Positions 43,073-52,089 of a stretch of DNA of 64,000 bases are shown here, one piece after another. Numbering within the stretch: position 1 is the stretch's first letter; each line of letters begins with the position of its first letter. The stretch spans positions 1 to 64,000 of the forward strand of contig JAFUNI010000007.1 of assembly GCA_017482385.1 (NCBI GenBank), read 5' to 3'. The translations under genes were made by a program, and so were the position numbers. Under the pieces are notes generated by a model. The model worked only from the letters and a program-made list of their open reading frames with translations, was not told the DNA's origin and did no database searches. This DNA is from Oscillospiraceae bacterium (GTDB lineage Bacteria > Bacillota > Clostridia > Oscillospirales > Oscillospiraceae).

Positions 43073-43161
43073 TTTATAGCACCTCCGTAGTCAAGTATTA
43101 CCAGTATTTTCAGTTCTAAACGGATTTTGGAATCTTTTTTGTTTTTTCCCTGTTTTGCCAT
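43069..43161 (-). CDS. Candidate 30-residue leader ORF of the M23 gene
   Basis: Reads MAKQGKNKKDSKIRLELKIL and ten more residues, ending so that its stop overlaps the M23 start codon (ATGA). A GTGGGG site lies eight bases upstream. It is lysine-rich at the start then hydrophobic, so it may be a leader peptide or simply translational coupling. It is too short to prove coding. Confidence 0.35.
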   Translation of the reverse strand: MAKQGKNKKDSKIRLELKILVILDYGGAIK

Positions 43162-43261
43162 ACGCTTTACCCCACAAAAGTGTTGACAAATGTCGTATTT
43201 TAAGGTATATCTATAATGTTGAAATTTATCCAAAATTCTAACCAAGGAACGGGGGAGGATA

Positions 43262-44383
43262 ATGTCCAAAGAACTCATCAGACTCCAGGATCTCACTATG
43301 GAGTTCGACGGGGAGCGGATACTTGATGGTATCAATCTCTATTTTAACGATCACGAATTTCTCACGCTGCTTGGCCCCTCCGGCTGCGGCAAGACTACCA
43401 CTCTGCGAATTATTGGCGGTTTTTTGACCCCCACCTCCGGCAGAGTGCTTTTTGACGGCCAATGCATCAACGATGTGCCTGCCTACAAGCGGCAGATCAA
43501 CACCGTTTTTCAGCGGTATGCCCTGTTTCCCCACTTGGATGTGTACGGAAACATAGCCTTCGGTCTGAAGGTGGCAAAGCTCAGCAAGGAAGAGATCCAG
43601 GAACGGGTACAGGATATCCTGGCCGTTGTGGGTCTGAAAGGCTATGAGCATCGCCGTATCGACTCTTTGTCCGGCGGTCAGCAGCAGCGTGTTGCCATTG
43701 CCCGGGCGCTGGTGAACCGGCCCAAGGTTTTGCTTTTGGACGAACCCTTGGCGGCTTTGGACCTGCGTCTGCGCAAGGATATGCAGAACGAACTGAAACG
43801 CATTCAGCAAGCTATGGGCATCACCTTTATTTATGTGACCCACGACCAGGAAGAGGCCCTTTCCATGTCCGACACCGTGGTGGTTATGGACAAAGGCCGC
43901 ATTCAGCAGATCGGCAAGCCCGAGGATATTTATAATGAGCCCAAGAACGCTTTCGTTGCCGACTTCATCGGCGAAAGTAACATCTTAGACGGTGTGATGC
44001 TTGCTGACTACAAGGTCAAGTTCTTCGGCCGGGTCTTTGAGTGCGTGGATAAGGGCTTTGCCCCCAATGAGCCGGTGGATGTGGTTATCCGCCCGGAGGA
44101 TATTGACTTTGTCCCCGCCGGCGAGGGTCATTTGGTGGGCACTGTCACCAGTGTTACCTTTAAGGGCCTCAACTATGATATTATTGTGGACTTCCGTGGC
44201 TTCAAGTGGCTAATCCAGACCACCGATTACCACGGCGAGGGCGAAACGGTGGGTATCCGCTTAAACCCCGAGGATATCCACATTATGCACAAGAGCGAGT
44301 ACTCCGGTATGTTCGGTGACTACAGCTCCTACTCTGCTGAGTATGACGAGCTGACGGAGGATGTAGCCGATGAAGAAGAATAA
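43262..44383 (+). CDS. potA: Spermidine/putrescine ABC transporter ATP-binding protein
   Basis: A 373-residue polyamine-import ATPase. Walker A is GPSGCGKTT, signature LSGGQQQR, Walker [12 protein letters not shown], and the C-terminal ~120 residues are the TOBE regulatory domain with [17 protein letters not shown] lies four bases upstream. It overlaps potB by fourteen bases and leads the three-gene pot operon. Confidence 0.97.
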   Translation: MSKELIRLQDLTMEFDGERILDGINLYFNDHEFLTLLGPSGCGKTTTLRIIGGFLTPTSGRVLFDGQCINDVPAYKRQINTVFQRYALFPHLDVYGNIAFGLKVAKLSKEEIQERVQDILAVVGLKGYEHRRIDSLSGGQQQRVAIARALVNRPKVLLLDEPLAALDLRLRKDMQNELKRIQQAMGITFIYVTHDQEEALSMSDTVVVMDKGRIQQIGKPEDIYNEPKNAFVADFIGESNILDGVMLADYKVKFFGRVFECVDKGFAPNEPVDVVIRPEDIDFVPAGEGHLVGTVTSVTFKGLNYDIIVDFRGFKWLIQTTDYHGEGETVGIRLNPEDIHIMHKSEYSGMFGDYSSYSAEYDELTEDVADEEE

Positions 44384-45194
44384 GTCCATTCTTTTGAGCG
44401 CGCCCTACATCCTGTGGATGCTGCTCTTTACCTTGATTCCTTTGGGTGTGATGGTATTTTATGCTTTCACAGACCCGGACACCGGCGCTTTTACCTTAGG
44501 GAATCTACGGGATTTGGGGCTGTTTCTGCCCACCTTGGGCACTTCGGTGTGGTACTCCCTGCTGTCGGCCATCATCTGCCTGCTGCTGGGCTATCCTGTG
44601 GCTTATTTCATTGCCCACCGGGGCGCAGTTGCGCAAAAGATCCTGTATATGCTCATTATGCTGCCCATGTGCATGAGCTTTTTGCTCCGCACTTTGGCCT
44701 GGGTAGGCCTGCTGGAAACCAACGGCATCATCAATGTGATCCTTGGTAAGTTTGGCCTTGGCACAGTGGAGGCCATCGGCACGCCCGGCGCGGTGATTTT
44801 GGGTATGGTCTACAACTACCTTCCCTATATGATCCTGCCCCTGTACGCCATCATCGTAAAGATCGATAGCCGCCTTATCGAGGCTGCTGAAGACTTGGGC
44901 TGCAACGGCCTGCAGGTGTTTGGCCGGGTGATCTTGCCCCTCAGCGTGCCGGGAATCCTCTCCGGCATCACGATGGTATTTGTCCCCGCTGTTTCCACCT
45001 TCTATATTTCCCAAAAGCTGGGCGGCGCAGAGACTATGCTCATCGGCGACATTATCGAAAAGCAATTTAAGACCAGTAACAACCCCAACTTAGGCGCGGC
45101 GCTGAGCCTGCTGCTGATGCTGATGGTGCTGGTCTGCACCGGCATTATGAATCGCTTCGGCAACGAAGATGAGGAAGGCGGTGTGGTGGTATGA
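44370..45194 (+). CDS. potB: Spermidine/putrescine ABC transporter permease PotB
   Basis: A 274-residue permease with six membrane segments and the EAA loop [19 protein letters not shown]. With PotC it forms the channel for polyamine uptake. It overlaps potA and potCD by several bases, giving a coupled operon. Confidence 0.95.
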   Translation: MKKNKSILLSAPYILWMLLFTLIPLGVMVFYAFTDPDTGAFTLGNLRDLGLFLPTLGTSVWYSLLSAIICLLLGYPVAYFIAHRGAVAQKILYMLIMLPMCMSFLLRTLAWVGLLETNGIINVILGKFGLGTVEAIGTPGAVILGMVYNYLPYMILPLYAIIVKIDSRLIEAAEDLGCNGLQVFGRVILPLSVPGILSGITMVFVPAVSTFYISQKLGGAETMLIGDIIEKQFKTSNNPNLGAALSLLLMLMVLVCTGIMNRFGNEDEEGGVVV

Positions 45195-47212
45195 AAAAAA
45201 CCAACCGAATCCTCACGATTTTGATCTTTGCCTTCCTGTATCTGCCTATGCTGGTGCTGATCGTGGCATCCTTCAACACGGGCAAGAATTTGACGGTCTT
45301 TGAAAGCTTCACCTTGGGCAATTACAAAGACCTGTTCCAGGACAAGGACCTTTTGGGTCTGCTGGGCAACTCCCTGCTTATCTCCATTTTGTCCACTGCC
45401 ATTGCCACAGGCTTTGGCACTTTCGCCGCTGTGGGTATTCACAATCTCAAGCCCCGTATGCGCAAGACGGTGATGAGCCTGACCAACATTCCCATGACCA
45501 ATCCGGACATTGTGACCGGTATTTCCCTGTCGCTGCTGTTCGTATTTATTGGCACGACCCTGCTGCACCAAAAGGAAAGTCTGAACTTTTGGACGCTGCT
45601 CATCGCCCACATCACCTTCAATCTGCCTTATGTGATTTTGAATGTGATGCCCAAGCTGAAACAGATGGACCCCGCTTTGCAGGATGCGGCAATGGATCTG
45701 GGCTGCACCCCGGCGCAATCCTTCTTTAAGGTCACCCTCCACGAGATCATGCCCGGCATTATCTCCGGTGCGATCATGGCCTTTACCATGAGCCTTGACG
45801 ATTTTGTTATCAGCTATTTTGTCACCGGCTCCGGGTTCCTCACCCTGCCCATTGAGATCTATTCCTACACCAAAAAGCCCATGCAGCCCCGGGTTTACGC
45901 AATGTTTACCCTGCTGTTCCTGCTGATCTTTGTGCTGATGGTGGTTATGAATCTGCTGCAGATCCGTTCTGAGCGAAAAAAGACCGCAAAGCAGGAAACC
46001 ACCAAATCCGGTCGGATCTTCCGTCGGGTTTGCGCAGGTTTCTGTGCCGTTGCCATCTTCTTTGGCGCTGGTTGGCTTATCTTCTCCACCCGGCAGGATA
46101 AGGTCACCTTAAATGTGATGAACTGGGGTCAGAACATCGCTGACGGCAGCGACGAAACCATGGACATCATCGCCGCTTTCGAGGAAAAGTATCCCCACAT
46201 CGATGTGAACTACACCACCTACGAGTCCAATGAATCCCTCTATGCCAAGCTGGCCGGCGGCGGTGTGACGGTGGACCTCATTATCCCCTCGGACTATATG
46301 ATCGCCCGGCTCATCGATGAGGATATGCTGAATCCTCTGAATTTTGACAACATTCCTAACTACAAGTATGTCCAGGAGCGGTTCAAGAACACCGCATACG
46401 ACCCGGATAATGCCTACTCTGTTCCTTATACCTGGGGTACGGTGGGTATTATCTACAACACCAAGTTTGTAGACGAAGCCGATGTGACCGGCTGGGAGCT
46501 GCTGTGGAACGAGAAGTACGCCGGCAAGATCTTGATGTTCGACAACTCCCGGGATGCCTTTGGCATCACCCAGTTCTTAGAGGGCATCAGCATCAATACC
46601 ACCGACACAAAAGAGCTTCAGCAGGCAGCAAACAAGCTGGCCCAGCAGAATCCTTTGGTTCGGCAGTATGTGATGGATCAGATCTACGGCGCTATGGAAG
46701 ATGAAAACGCTTGGATCGCTCCCTACTATGCCGGCGACTGTATGATGATGATGGATGCCAACGAGAATCTGCAGTTCTATCTCCCGGAGGAACAGGGCTT
46801 CAACCTGTTCATCGACGCTATGTGCGTTCCCAAGTGCAGTGAGAACCAAAAAGAGGCGGAGCTACTCATCAACTTCCTCTGTGAGCCGGAAATTTCCGGC
46901 GCCAATATGGATTATATCTGCTACGCCTCTCCCATTGAGGGCGCAAGAGATCATATGGATGAATACCTTGCCGAAAGCCAGGTCATTTATCCCGAGGATT
47001 CCATTTTGGAAAAGGGCACCAGCTATCTGTTCCTGCCCCCGGAAGTAAACCGGTTGATGGATAACCTGTTTATGGAGGTTCGGATCAGCGGTGGTGACAC
47101 CAGTGAAAGCGAGGAAGAACCCTCTGCTCTGCCTGTGATATTGACCTTTGCAGGATTGGGTATTGCGGCGGCTTTCCTGTTCCTGCCTAAAAAGAAAACA
47201 AAACGCAACTAA
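45191..47212 (+). CDS. potCD: PotC-PotD fusion: polyamine permease joined to binding protein
   Basis: A 673-residue fusion. Residues ~1-270 are the PotC permease with EAA loop AAMDLGCTPAQSFFKVTLHEIM. After a linker and a further membrane helix (~280-300) comes a PotD-type periplasmic binding domain (~305-630; LNVMNWGQNIADGSDETMDI, DLIIPSDYMIARL). A last membrane helix near 650-668 (ILTFAGLGIAAAFLF) with a Lys-rich end may re-anchor it. Thus the binding protein is tethered rather than free. Such fusions are known in some Firmicutes. A strong terminator follows. Confidence 0.95.
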   Translation: MKKTNRILTILIFAFLYLPMLVLIVASFNTGKNLTVFESFTLGNYKDLFQDKDLLGLLGNSLLISILSTAIATGFGTFAAVGIHNLKPRMRKTVMSLTNIPMTNPDIVTGISLSLLFVFIGTTLLHQKESLNFWTLLIAHITFNLPYVILNVMPKLKQMDPALQDAAMDLGCTPAQSFFKVTLHEIMPGIISGAIMAFTMSLDDFVISYFVTGSGFLTLPIEIYSYTKKPMQPRVYAMFTLLFLLIFVLMVVMNLLQIRSERKKTAKQETTKSGRIFRRVCAGFCAVAIFFGAGWLIFSTRQDKVTLNVMNWGQNIADGSDETMDIIAAFEEKYPHIDVNYTTYESNESLYAKLAGGGVTVDLIIPSDYMIARLIDEDMLNPLNFDNIPNYKYVQERFKNTAYDPDNAYSVPYTWGTVGIIYNTKFVDEADVTGWELLWNEKYAGKILMFDNSRDAFGITQFLEGISINTTDTKELQQAANKLAQQNPLVRQYVMDQIYGAMEDENAWIAPYYAGDCMMMMDANENLQFYLPEEQGFNLFIDAMCVPKCSENQKEAELLINFLCEPEISGANMDYICYASPIEGARDHMDEYLAESQVIYPEDSILEKGTSYLFLPPEVNRLMDNLFMEVRISGGDTSESEEEPSALPVILTFAGLGIAAAFLFLPKKKTKRN

Positions 47213-47214
47213 AA

Positions 47215-47251
47215 ACATATCCACCGGTCATCGGCCGGTGGATATGTTTTT
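47215..47251 (+). terminator. Terminator of the pot operon
   Basis: ACATATCCACCGG at 47215-47227 pairs with 47235-47247, followed by Ts. Confidence 0.92.
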
Positions 47252-47270
47252 GTTGGTATCTGCCGATGGC

Positions 47271-47366
47271 GGTACTTTCTTGTTTCGCCAAGAAAGTACC
47301 CAAAGAAAGCGCCATAGGGGAGGGGCTGAGCCGCAACTCCCGCTTGCGAACCGCCCCTCCCCTATG
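47271..47366. repeat. Compound hairpin intergenic repeat
   Basis: A perfect 12-base hairpin GGTACTTTCTTG/CAAGAAAGTACC (47271-47300) is followed by a 14-base inverted repeat, CATAGGGGAGGGGC at 47313-47326 with 47353-47366. Two linked hairpins without any ORF suggest a dispersed non-coding repeat. Confidence 0.75.
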
Positions 47367-47430
47367 TACCCCTCCAAGCGCACTTTCCATAGTGCGGCAA
47401 AAATTTTTACAGTTGTTTTTATAATTTCCC

Positions 47431-47459
47431 TTGACAAACTGAAAAATTCTGTATATACT
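47431..47459 (+). promoter_or_regulatory. Promoter of sdpR-sdpI
   Basis: TTGACA at 47431-47436 and TATACT at 47454-47459, 17-base spacing. Confidence 0.85.
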
Positions 47460-47462
47460 ATA

Positions 47463-47487
47463 TTTAACAATTAGGTTAAATGTTAAA
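47463..47487 (+). promoter_or_regulatory. Likely SdpR/ArsR operator
   Basis: TTTAACA at 47463-47469 and TGTTAAA at 47481-47487 form an inverted repeat between the -10 and the ribosome-binding site, as expected for autorepression by the encoded ArsR protein. Confidence 0.65.
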
Positions 47488-47500
47488 AGGAGGTTATGCA

Positions 47501-47776
47501 ATGGGACTGCAACAAACACTAAAGGCCCTGGCTGATCCCATCCGCCGGGAAATTCTCAACATGCTCAAAGCAGGCAGGATGTCCGCCGGAGAGATCACCG
47601 ACCACTTCCCTGTGACCGGCGCATCCATCTCCCGGCATCTGTCCGTGCTGAAAGAGGCAGACTTAGTCCGGGACACCCGGGAGGGTCAATTCATTTTCTA
47701 CGAATTGAACGCTTCCGTGCTGGAAGAAATGCTGCTTTGGGTCAAAGATTTGAAAGGAGATCAAGAACATGATTAA
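47501..47776 (+). CDS. sdpR: ArsR/SdpR-family repressor
   Basis: A 91-residue winged-helix protein, MGLQQTLKALADPIRREILN, with recognition helix in VTGASISRHLSVLKEADLV and no metal-binding cysteine motif, matching the SdpR autorepressor rather than a metal sensor. AAGGAGG lies seven bases upstream. It overlaps sdpI by eight bases. Confidence 0.93.
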   Translation: MGLQQTLKALADPIRREILNMLKAGRMSAGEITDHFPVTGASISRHLSVLKEADLVRDTREGQFIFYELNASVLEEMLLWVKDLKGDQEHD

Positions 47777-48851
47777 GAAGAACAAATGGAATCTGCTGTT
47801 TTCCTCCATCGTTATCCTGCTGCCCATCCTGTTTGGACTTATCTTTTGGAATAAACTCCCTGAAGAACTGACTACCCACTGGGGCGCAGACGGTCAGGCC
47901 GACGGCTGGATGACCAAAAGCGCTACTATTTTTACTCTGCCACTGATCCTGTTGGCATTGCACTGGCTCTGCTTTTTGCTTTCCACCAAGCTGCCCGGCG
48001 GTAACGACCAGAACCCCAAGTTACTCGGCATTGTGCTTTGGATCATTCCCATTATTTCCCTGGCCGCAAACGGCACTATCTACGCAGTTGCTTTCGGCAA
48101 GGAGATCAATCCGGTGTTCTTTGTATTTCCGCTGATTGGTATTCTGTTCATCGCCATCGGCAACTATCTGCCCAAGTGTAAGCGTAATATCGCTGCCGGT
48201 ATCAAAATCAAGTGGGCTCTCCAAAACGAGGAAAACTGGTATGCCACCCACCGTTTCGGAGGCAAAGTTTATGTGATTGGCGGATTTTTCCTATTGGCTT
48301 GTATGTTCCTGCCCACCGCCATTGCTCTTTGGGCCGGTGGTATCGCCCTGCTGGTGCTGATTCTTACGCCTGTCATCTATTCCTATGTCTATTACAAAAA
48401 GCAGGTCAAAGCCGGTAACTACGAGGTAGAACCACTTCCCTGCCTCAATACCAAGACCGCCAAGATCATCTCTTTGGTAACAGTTCCCATTATCTTGGTT
48501 CTTGTGGCGATAATTATGTTCACAGGCAATGTGAAGGTCAACTATACAGAAACTGCCTTTACCATTGAAGCAAGCTTTTGGTCTGATCTGACTGTAGAGT
48601 ATGATGCCATTGAAAGCATCGAGTATCGGGAAGAAGGCGTTCCCGGCACCCGCGCCAACGGTGTTGGCAGCGCCCGGCTGCTGGTTGGCATATTCCAAAA
48701 CGAGGAATTTGGTAACTACACCCGTTACACCTACACCGGCAGTAAACCTTGTGTGGTGTTGAATGTGGATGGAAAGATTTTGGTAATCAACGGCATCGAC
48801 GAATCCGTCACAAAGACAATTTACGAAACCATCCAAGAAAAAATCAAATAA
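47769..48851 (+). CDS. sdpI: SdpI-family membrane immunity/signal protein
   Basis: A 360-residue protein with an N-terminal DUF1648/SdpI membrane region: KLPEELTTHWGADGQADGWM at ~29-48, six or so helices, then a soluble C-terminal domain of ~120 residues that looks like a PH-like/bPH fold (FWSDLTVEYDAIESIEYREEG). SdpI protects against the SdpC cannibalism toxin in Bacillus and also senses it. No sdpABC toxin genes are in view, so this is an orphan immunity/sensor pair with SdpR. Confidence 0.92.
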   Translation: MIKKNKWNLLFSSIVILLPILFGLIFWNKLPEELTTHWGADGQADGWMTKSATIFTLPLILLALHWLCFLLSTKLPGGNDQNPKLLGIVLWIIPIISLAANGTIYAVAFGKEINPVFFVFPLIGILFIAIGNYLPKCKRNIAAGIKIKWALQNEENWYATHRFGGKVYVIGGFFLLACMFLPTAIALWAGGIALLVLILTPVIYSYVYYKKQVKAGNYEVEPLPCLNTKTAKIISLVTVPIILVLVAIIMFTGNVKVNYTETAFTIEASFWSDLTVEYDAIESIEYREEGVPGTRANGVGSARLLVGIFQNEEFGNYTRYTYTGSKPCVVLNVDGKILVINGIDESVTKTIYETIQEKIK

Positions 48852-48855
48852 GGCA

Positions 48856-48885
48856 AACCCCCGAAACATTCGTTTCGGGGGTTTA
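48856..48885. terminator. Bidirectional terminator between sdpI and MgtC/SapB gene
   Basis: AAACCCCCGAAAC at 48856-48868 pairs with 48873-48885. Confidence 0.88.
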
Positions 48886-48888
48886 TTC

Positions 48889-49572
48889 TTACAATTCTTC
48901 CAAGTACGCTACGCCGGGTACGGATTGCACCTGCTCCAGCACCTCCAAGTGGTTGCTGCGCTTTTTGGATTTCACCGTAGCAATGTAGGCACGGTTGCCG
49001 GCATCACTGTCAGATTCCTGCTCCCGCTGGACATTGTAGATCTCCAGCTCCTTTTCCCGGACAGCCCGGAGAAAATCGCCCAATGCCACTGTATTGGACA
49101 GTTCGATATAAACTTCCATTTGACGGCTCTTGCGGTGCATATTGTTATCCATCCGCTGCAGCACGGTAATGACAAAGAACATTGCAAAGCCACCTGCAAG
49201 GGCCGCTTCATAAAAACCAATGCCCAAAGCCAGACCCACACCTGCCGCTGTCCAAAGACCGGCAGCGGTGGTCAGACCCTTGATCTGATTCCGGCGGGTC
49301 ACAACGATCGTACCGGCACCCAAAAAGCCGATGCCGCTGACGACCTGGGCACCCATACGCACCGGATCGCCGGTCCCAAACACTTGATATATGTACTGAT
49401 TGGTTAACATAATAAGGCACGCACCCACGCACACCAGCATATAAGTCCGCAGGCCCGCAGGGCGATTCTTCATGCCCCGCTCCAGGCCCAGCAGGCCACC
49501 AATGATCACCGCCGCCACAATGCGCACCGCCACTGCCAAATATGTCACTTCTCTAAGCTCCATTATCTCCAC
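48889..49572 (-). CDS. MgtC/SapB-family membrane protein
   Basis: A 227-residue protein with an N-terminal set of four membrane helices and the motif IIGGLLGLERGMKNRPAGLRTYMLV, followed by SGIGFLGAGTIV, both standard for MgtC/SapB. The soluble C-terminal ~85 residues resemble an ACT-like fold. Homologues affect magnesium homeostasis and acid or membrane stress; specific role unclear. Confidence 0.93.
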   Translation of the reverse strand: MEIMELREVTYLAVAVRIVAAVIIGGLLGLERGMKNRPAGLRTYMLVCVGACLIMLTNQYIYQVFGTGDPVRMGAQVVSGIGFLGAGTIVVTRRNQIKGLTTAAGLWTAAGVGLALGIGFYEAALAGGFAMFFVITVLQRMDNNMHRKSRQMEVYIELSNTVALGDFLRAVREKELEIYNVQREQESDSDAGNRAYIATVKSKKRSNHLEVLEQVQSVPGVAYLEEL

Positions 49573-49603
49573 CTCATTACATCTTTATGTTTCATTTTGG
49601 GAA

Positions 49604-49972
49604 TCATTCCGCTGCAATAGCCTCAATCTCGCACAAAACGCCCTTGGGCAGGCTCTTCACAGCCACGCAGCTGCGGGCAGGCTTGGAAACAAAATACTGG
49701 GCATACACCTGGTTAAACTCTGCAAAATCACCCATATCCGCCAAAAAGCAGGTGGTTTTGAACACTTTTGTAAAGTCCACGCCGGCAGCTTCCAAAATAG
49801 CGCCGATATTCTTGCAGCTTTGGTGGGTCTGTGCCACGATTCCTGTGGGGATCGCCCCGGTTTGAGGATCTACAGGGATCTGCCCGGAGGTATACACCAT
49901 GCCGTTTACCCGGTAGCCCTGGGAATAAGGGCCAATAGCGCCGGGGGCTTTCTCTGTTACGATAGGTTTCAT
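49604..49972 (-). CDS. ridA: RidA-family enamine/imine deaminase
   Basis: A 122-residue RidA/YjgF protein that hydrolyses reactive 2-aminoacrylate imines. Family landmarks are GPYSQGYRVNGMVYTSGQIP and the Arg/Glu region in KPARSCVAVKSLPKGVLCEIEAIA. It overlaps the ATPase gene by four bases and ends the four-gene operon. Confidence 0.96.
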   Translation of the reverse strand: MKPIVTEKAPGAIGPYSQGYRVNGMVYTSGQIPVDPQTGAIPTGIVAQTHQSCKNIGAILEAAGVDFTKVFKTTCFLADMGDFAEFNQVYAQYFVSKPARSCVAVKSLPKGVLCEIEAIAAE

Positions 49973-52089
49973 TTCGTTCCCTCCACATTTCGTTCCCGGC
50001 TTTGGCAGGTAAACAGGATCACCTGTTTTTTGTCTGCCGCCTCCCGAAGAATTTCCAGAGCAGCCCGCATACGGTTATCGTCAAAGCGGACCAGGGCATC
50101 GTCCAAAATAATAGGCGCATCCGGAGTCAGCTCCTCAGCCACTGCCAAGCGCAAAGCAAGATACAGCTGATCCACTGTGCCGTCGCTGCGCCACAGCGTA
50201 CTACGCAAGGTGTTCTCGCCCTCTGCGCCCGCCTCTACAGACAGATCCTGCAAAAGATTCAACCTGTTATACCGCTGACCGGTCAGCCGTCCAAACAGGC
50301 TCTGCGCCCTTTGAGAAATACGGGGTGCGAACCGCCGCTGCAATTCCTGGGTGGCTTGCACCAGGGTCTCCTGGGCACGAACCAACGCCCGGTAGTGCAG
50401 TTCCAGGTCCGCAATACGAGCCTGGGCTTTTGCTTTTTCCTGCTCTAACTGCTCCGCCTGGCCCAAGGTTTCCATCTGACCCTGGCACTGGCCCAATCTT
50501 TGCTGTAAGCTATGCTGCTCTGCAGTCGTTTGGGCTATGATCCGGTTCGTTTCCTCCAGTGAGCAGGTAAGCGTATCGGGGAATTGGGGTGCTTCCACGA
50601 TTTTGCCTGCACCGGAAAGGGCCTGCAAGACATCCTCTGCCTGCTTGGCAAGGGTCTGCTTTTGGGTAAGGACACTGTGCTTCTGCTGCATCACACGGCA
50701 GTTCTCTTCAAACTGGGTAAGGCTTTCGCCACCGGTCAAATCCCGGATCGCCCGGTCATTTTCTTCCAACCCGCTGTTTATTTTCTCCAGAGCCTGCTGA
50801 TAATTTGCCAGTTCTTTTTCATATTCCCGTTGGGTCTTTGCATATTCCGCAGCTTTCTCTTCCCAACGGTCAGCCGGAATGCCATGATAGCGTTCTGTCA
50901 GCTGAGCAATTTGTTCCTGCAGTTTTTTCTGCTTTCTCACACCGCAGAAAAACAGCACAGCTGCCAAAAACAGCAGCACGCCGCCGGCAGCAGGTACAAA
51001 AAACAGCATGGCAATACCCAACGCCGCGCAAATACCGCCTGCAATATAGGGCACGGGCTTTCTTAGATCGTTTTCCAGCTGAGAAAGCACCTTTCGGTAA
51101 AGAACGGCATCCTGCACTGCGCTTTCCGGATCCTTGCCCCGGAAGGGTTCATCCACCTCCGGCATTTGGGGCACGGCAGGTGCAGACTGGGAATGGAGTT
51201 CTTCCCGGGTCTGCCGAAGCTTCTGCACCGTGAGCAAATCTTGTTGCAGCTTCTCCGGGGCAGGAATGCCTGCGCAATCCTCCTGGGCCCGGGCAAGGGC
51301 CTGGGCAGCAGCATCCCGGGCTTCCCGGGCGGCTGTCAATTTCTCGGCATACCGGAGATATTCTGCATATTCCAGTGCCTGCTTATGGTTTTCCCAAACC
51401 TCTGCTGTTGCCGCATTTTGTTTTTGCCGCTCTTCAATCGCGGCTACTTGCTGCTGCAATGCAGAAAGTTGCTGCAGCTTTTCTTCCAGTTCAGCAAGCT
51501 TTGCCTCCTGCTCGGGGAGCAGGCCCTTTTTGTTGAAACGGCAGCGGTTCTTCAGATCCTTCAGCTTTTGGGCCAGGTCATCGGACGCGCCGCTTTCATC
51601 GGCAGTGGTAACCAGTTCATTGAGCCGGCGGCGCAAGGATTCGTCCTCGGTCACAGGCATCTCTGACTGGCGCAGGAATCCGGAACGGGCAAACACCGAC
51701 CGTTCCACGCCCAAAAGTACCTGTCCGGGCGCGGCAACGCTCAGCTCCGGCACAGGAATACCGGTACGGGTCTCGTAGGCTTTCACATCGCCCATGGGAA
51801 CACGGCCCTTATTCTGCCGCTCAATGGTGATTTCCCGGTTCTGCCATAAAATATCCATTCTGCCGGACATAGGCTCGCCGGACCAGGGGGCATAATGCTC
51901 CTTGTCTGCCAGGACACCGGTTTTGGACCGGGCGGCAGTGTCAATGCCGTAGAGCATCGCCATAATGAAGGCACACCAGGTACTCTTACCCCACTCGTTG
52001 GGGGCTTCGATCAGATTCATGCCCGGCTCAAAGGTCAGAGTCTGCCGGGACAGTTTGCCAAAGGTAGCAGTCATCGAAAGAATTTTCAC
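49969..52089 (-). CDS. SbcC/Rad50-like membrane AAA ATPase (YhaN type)
   Basis: A 706-residue coiled-coil ATPase with Walker A in NEWGKST at ~33-39, long helices (~180-300 and ~400-550), and a C-terminal Walker B region around IILDDALVRFDD. Two adjacent hydrophobic helices near residues 345-380 (IAGGICAALGIAMLFFV) would tether it to the membrane, as in YhaN. It pairs with the phosphoesterase upstream; the start overlaps its stop by four bases. A DNA-end or nuclease complex like SbcCD is suggested. Confidence 0.9.
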   Translation of the reverse strand: MKILSMTATFGKLSRQTLTFEPGMNLIEAPNEWGKSTWCAFIMAMLYGIDTAARSKTGVLADKEHYAPWSGEPMSGRMDILWQNREITIERQNKGRVPMGDVKAYETRTGIPVPELSVAAPGQVLLGVERSVFARSGFLRQSEMPVTEDESLRRRLNELVTTADESGASDDLAQKLKDLKNRCRFNKKGLLPEQEAKLAELEEKLQQLSALQQQVAAIEERQKQNAATAEVWENHKQALEYAEYLRYAEKLTAAREARDAAAQALARAQEDCAGIPAPEKLQQDLLTVQKLRQTREELHSQSAPAVPQMPEVDEPFRGKDPESAVQDAVLYRKVLSQLENDLRKPVPYIAGGICAALGIAMLFFVPAAGGVLLFLAAVLFFCGVRKQKKLQEQIAQLTERYHGIPADRWEEKAAEYAKTQREYEKELANYQQALEKINSGLEENDRAIRDLTGGESLTQFEENCRVMQQKHSVLTQKQTLAKQAEDVLQALSGAGKIVEAPQFPDTLTCSLEETNRIIAQTTAEQHSLQQRLGQCQGQMETLGQAEQLEQEKAKAQARIADLELHYRALVRAQETLVQATQELQRRFAPRISQRAQSLFGRLTGQRYNRLNLLQDLSVEAGAEGENTLRSTLWRSDGTVDQLYLALRLAVAEELTPDAPIILDDALVRFDDNRMRAALEILREAADKKQVILFTCQSRERNVEGTK

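Noticed and set aside
43193..43217. Promoter of potA (TTGACA with TATAAT)
   Set aside because: The two boxes are only 13 bases apart, too close for a normal sigma-A promoter, so I did not call it.
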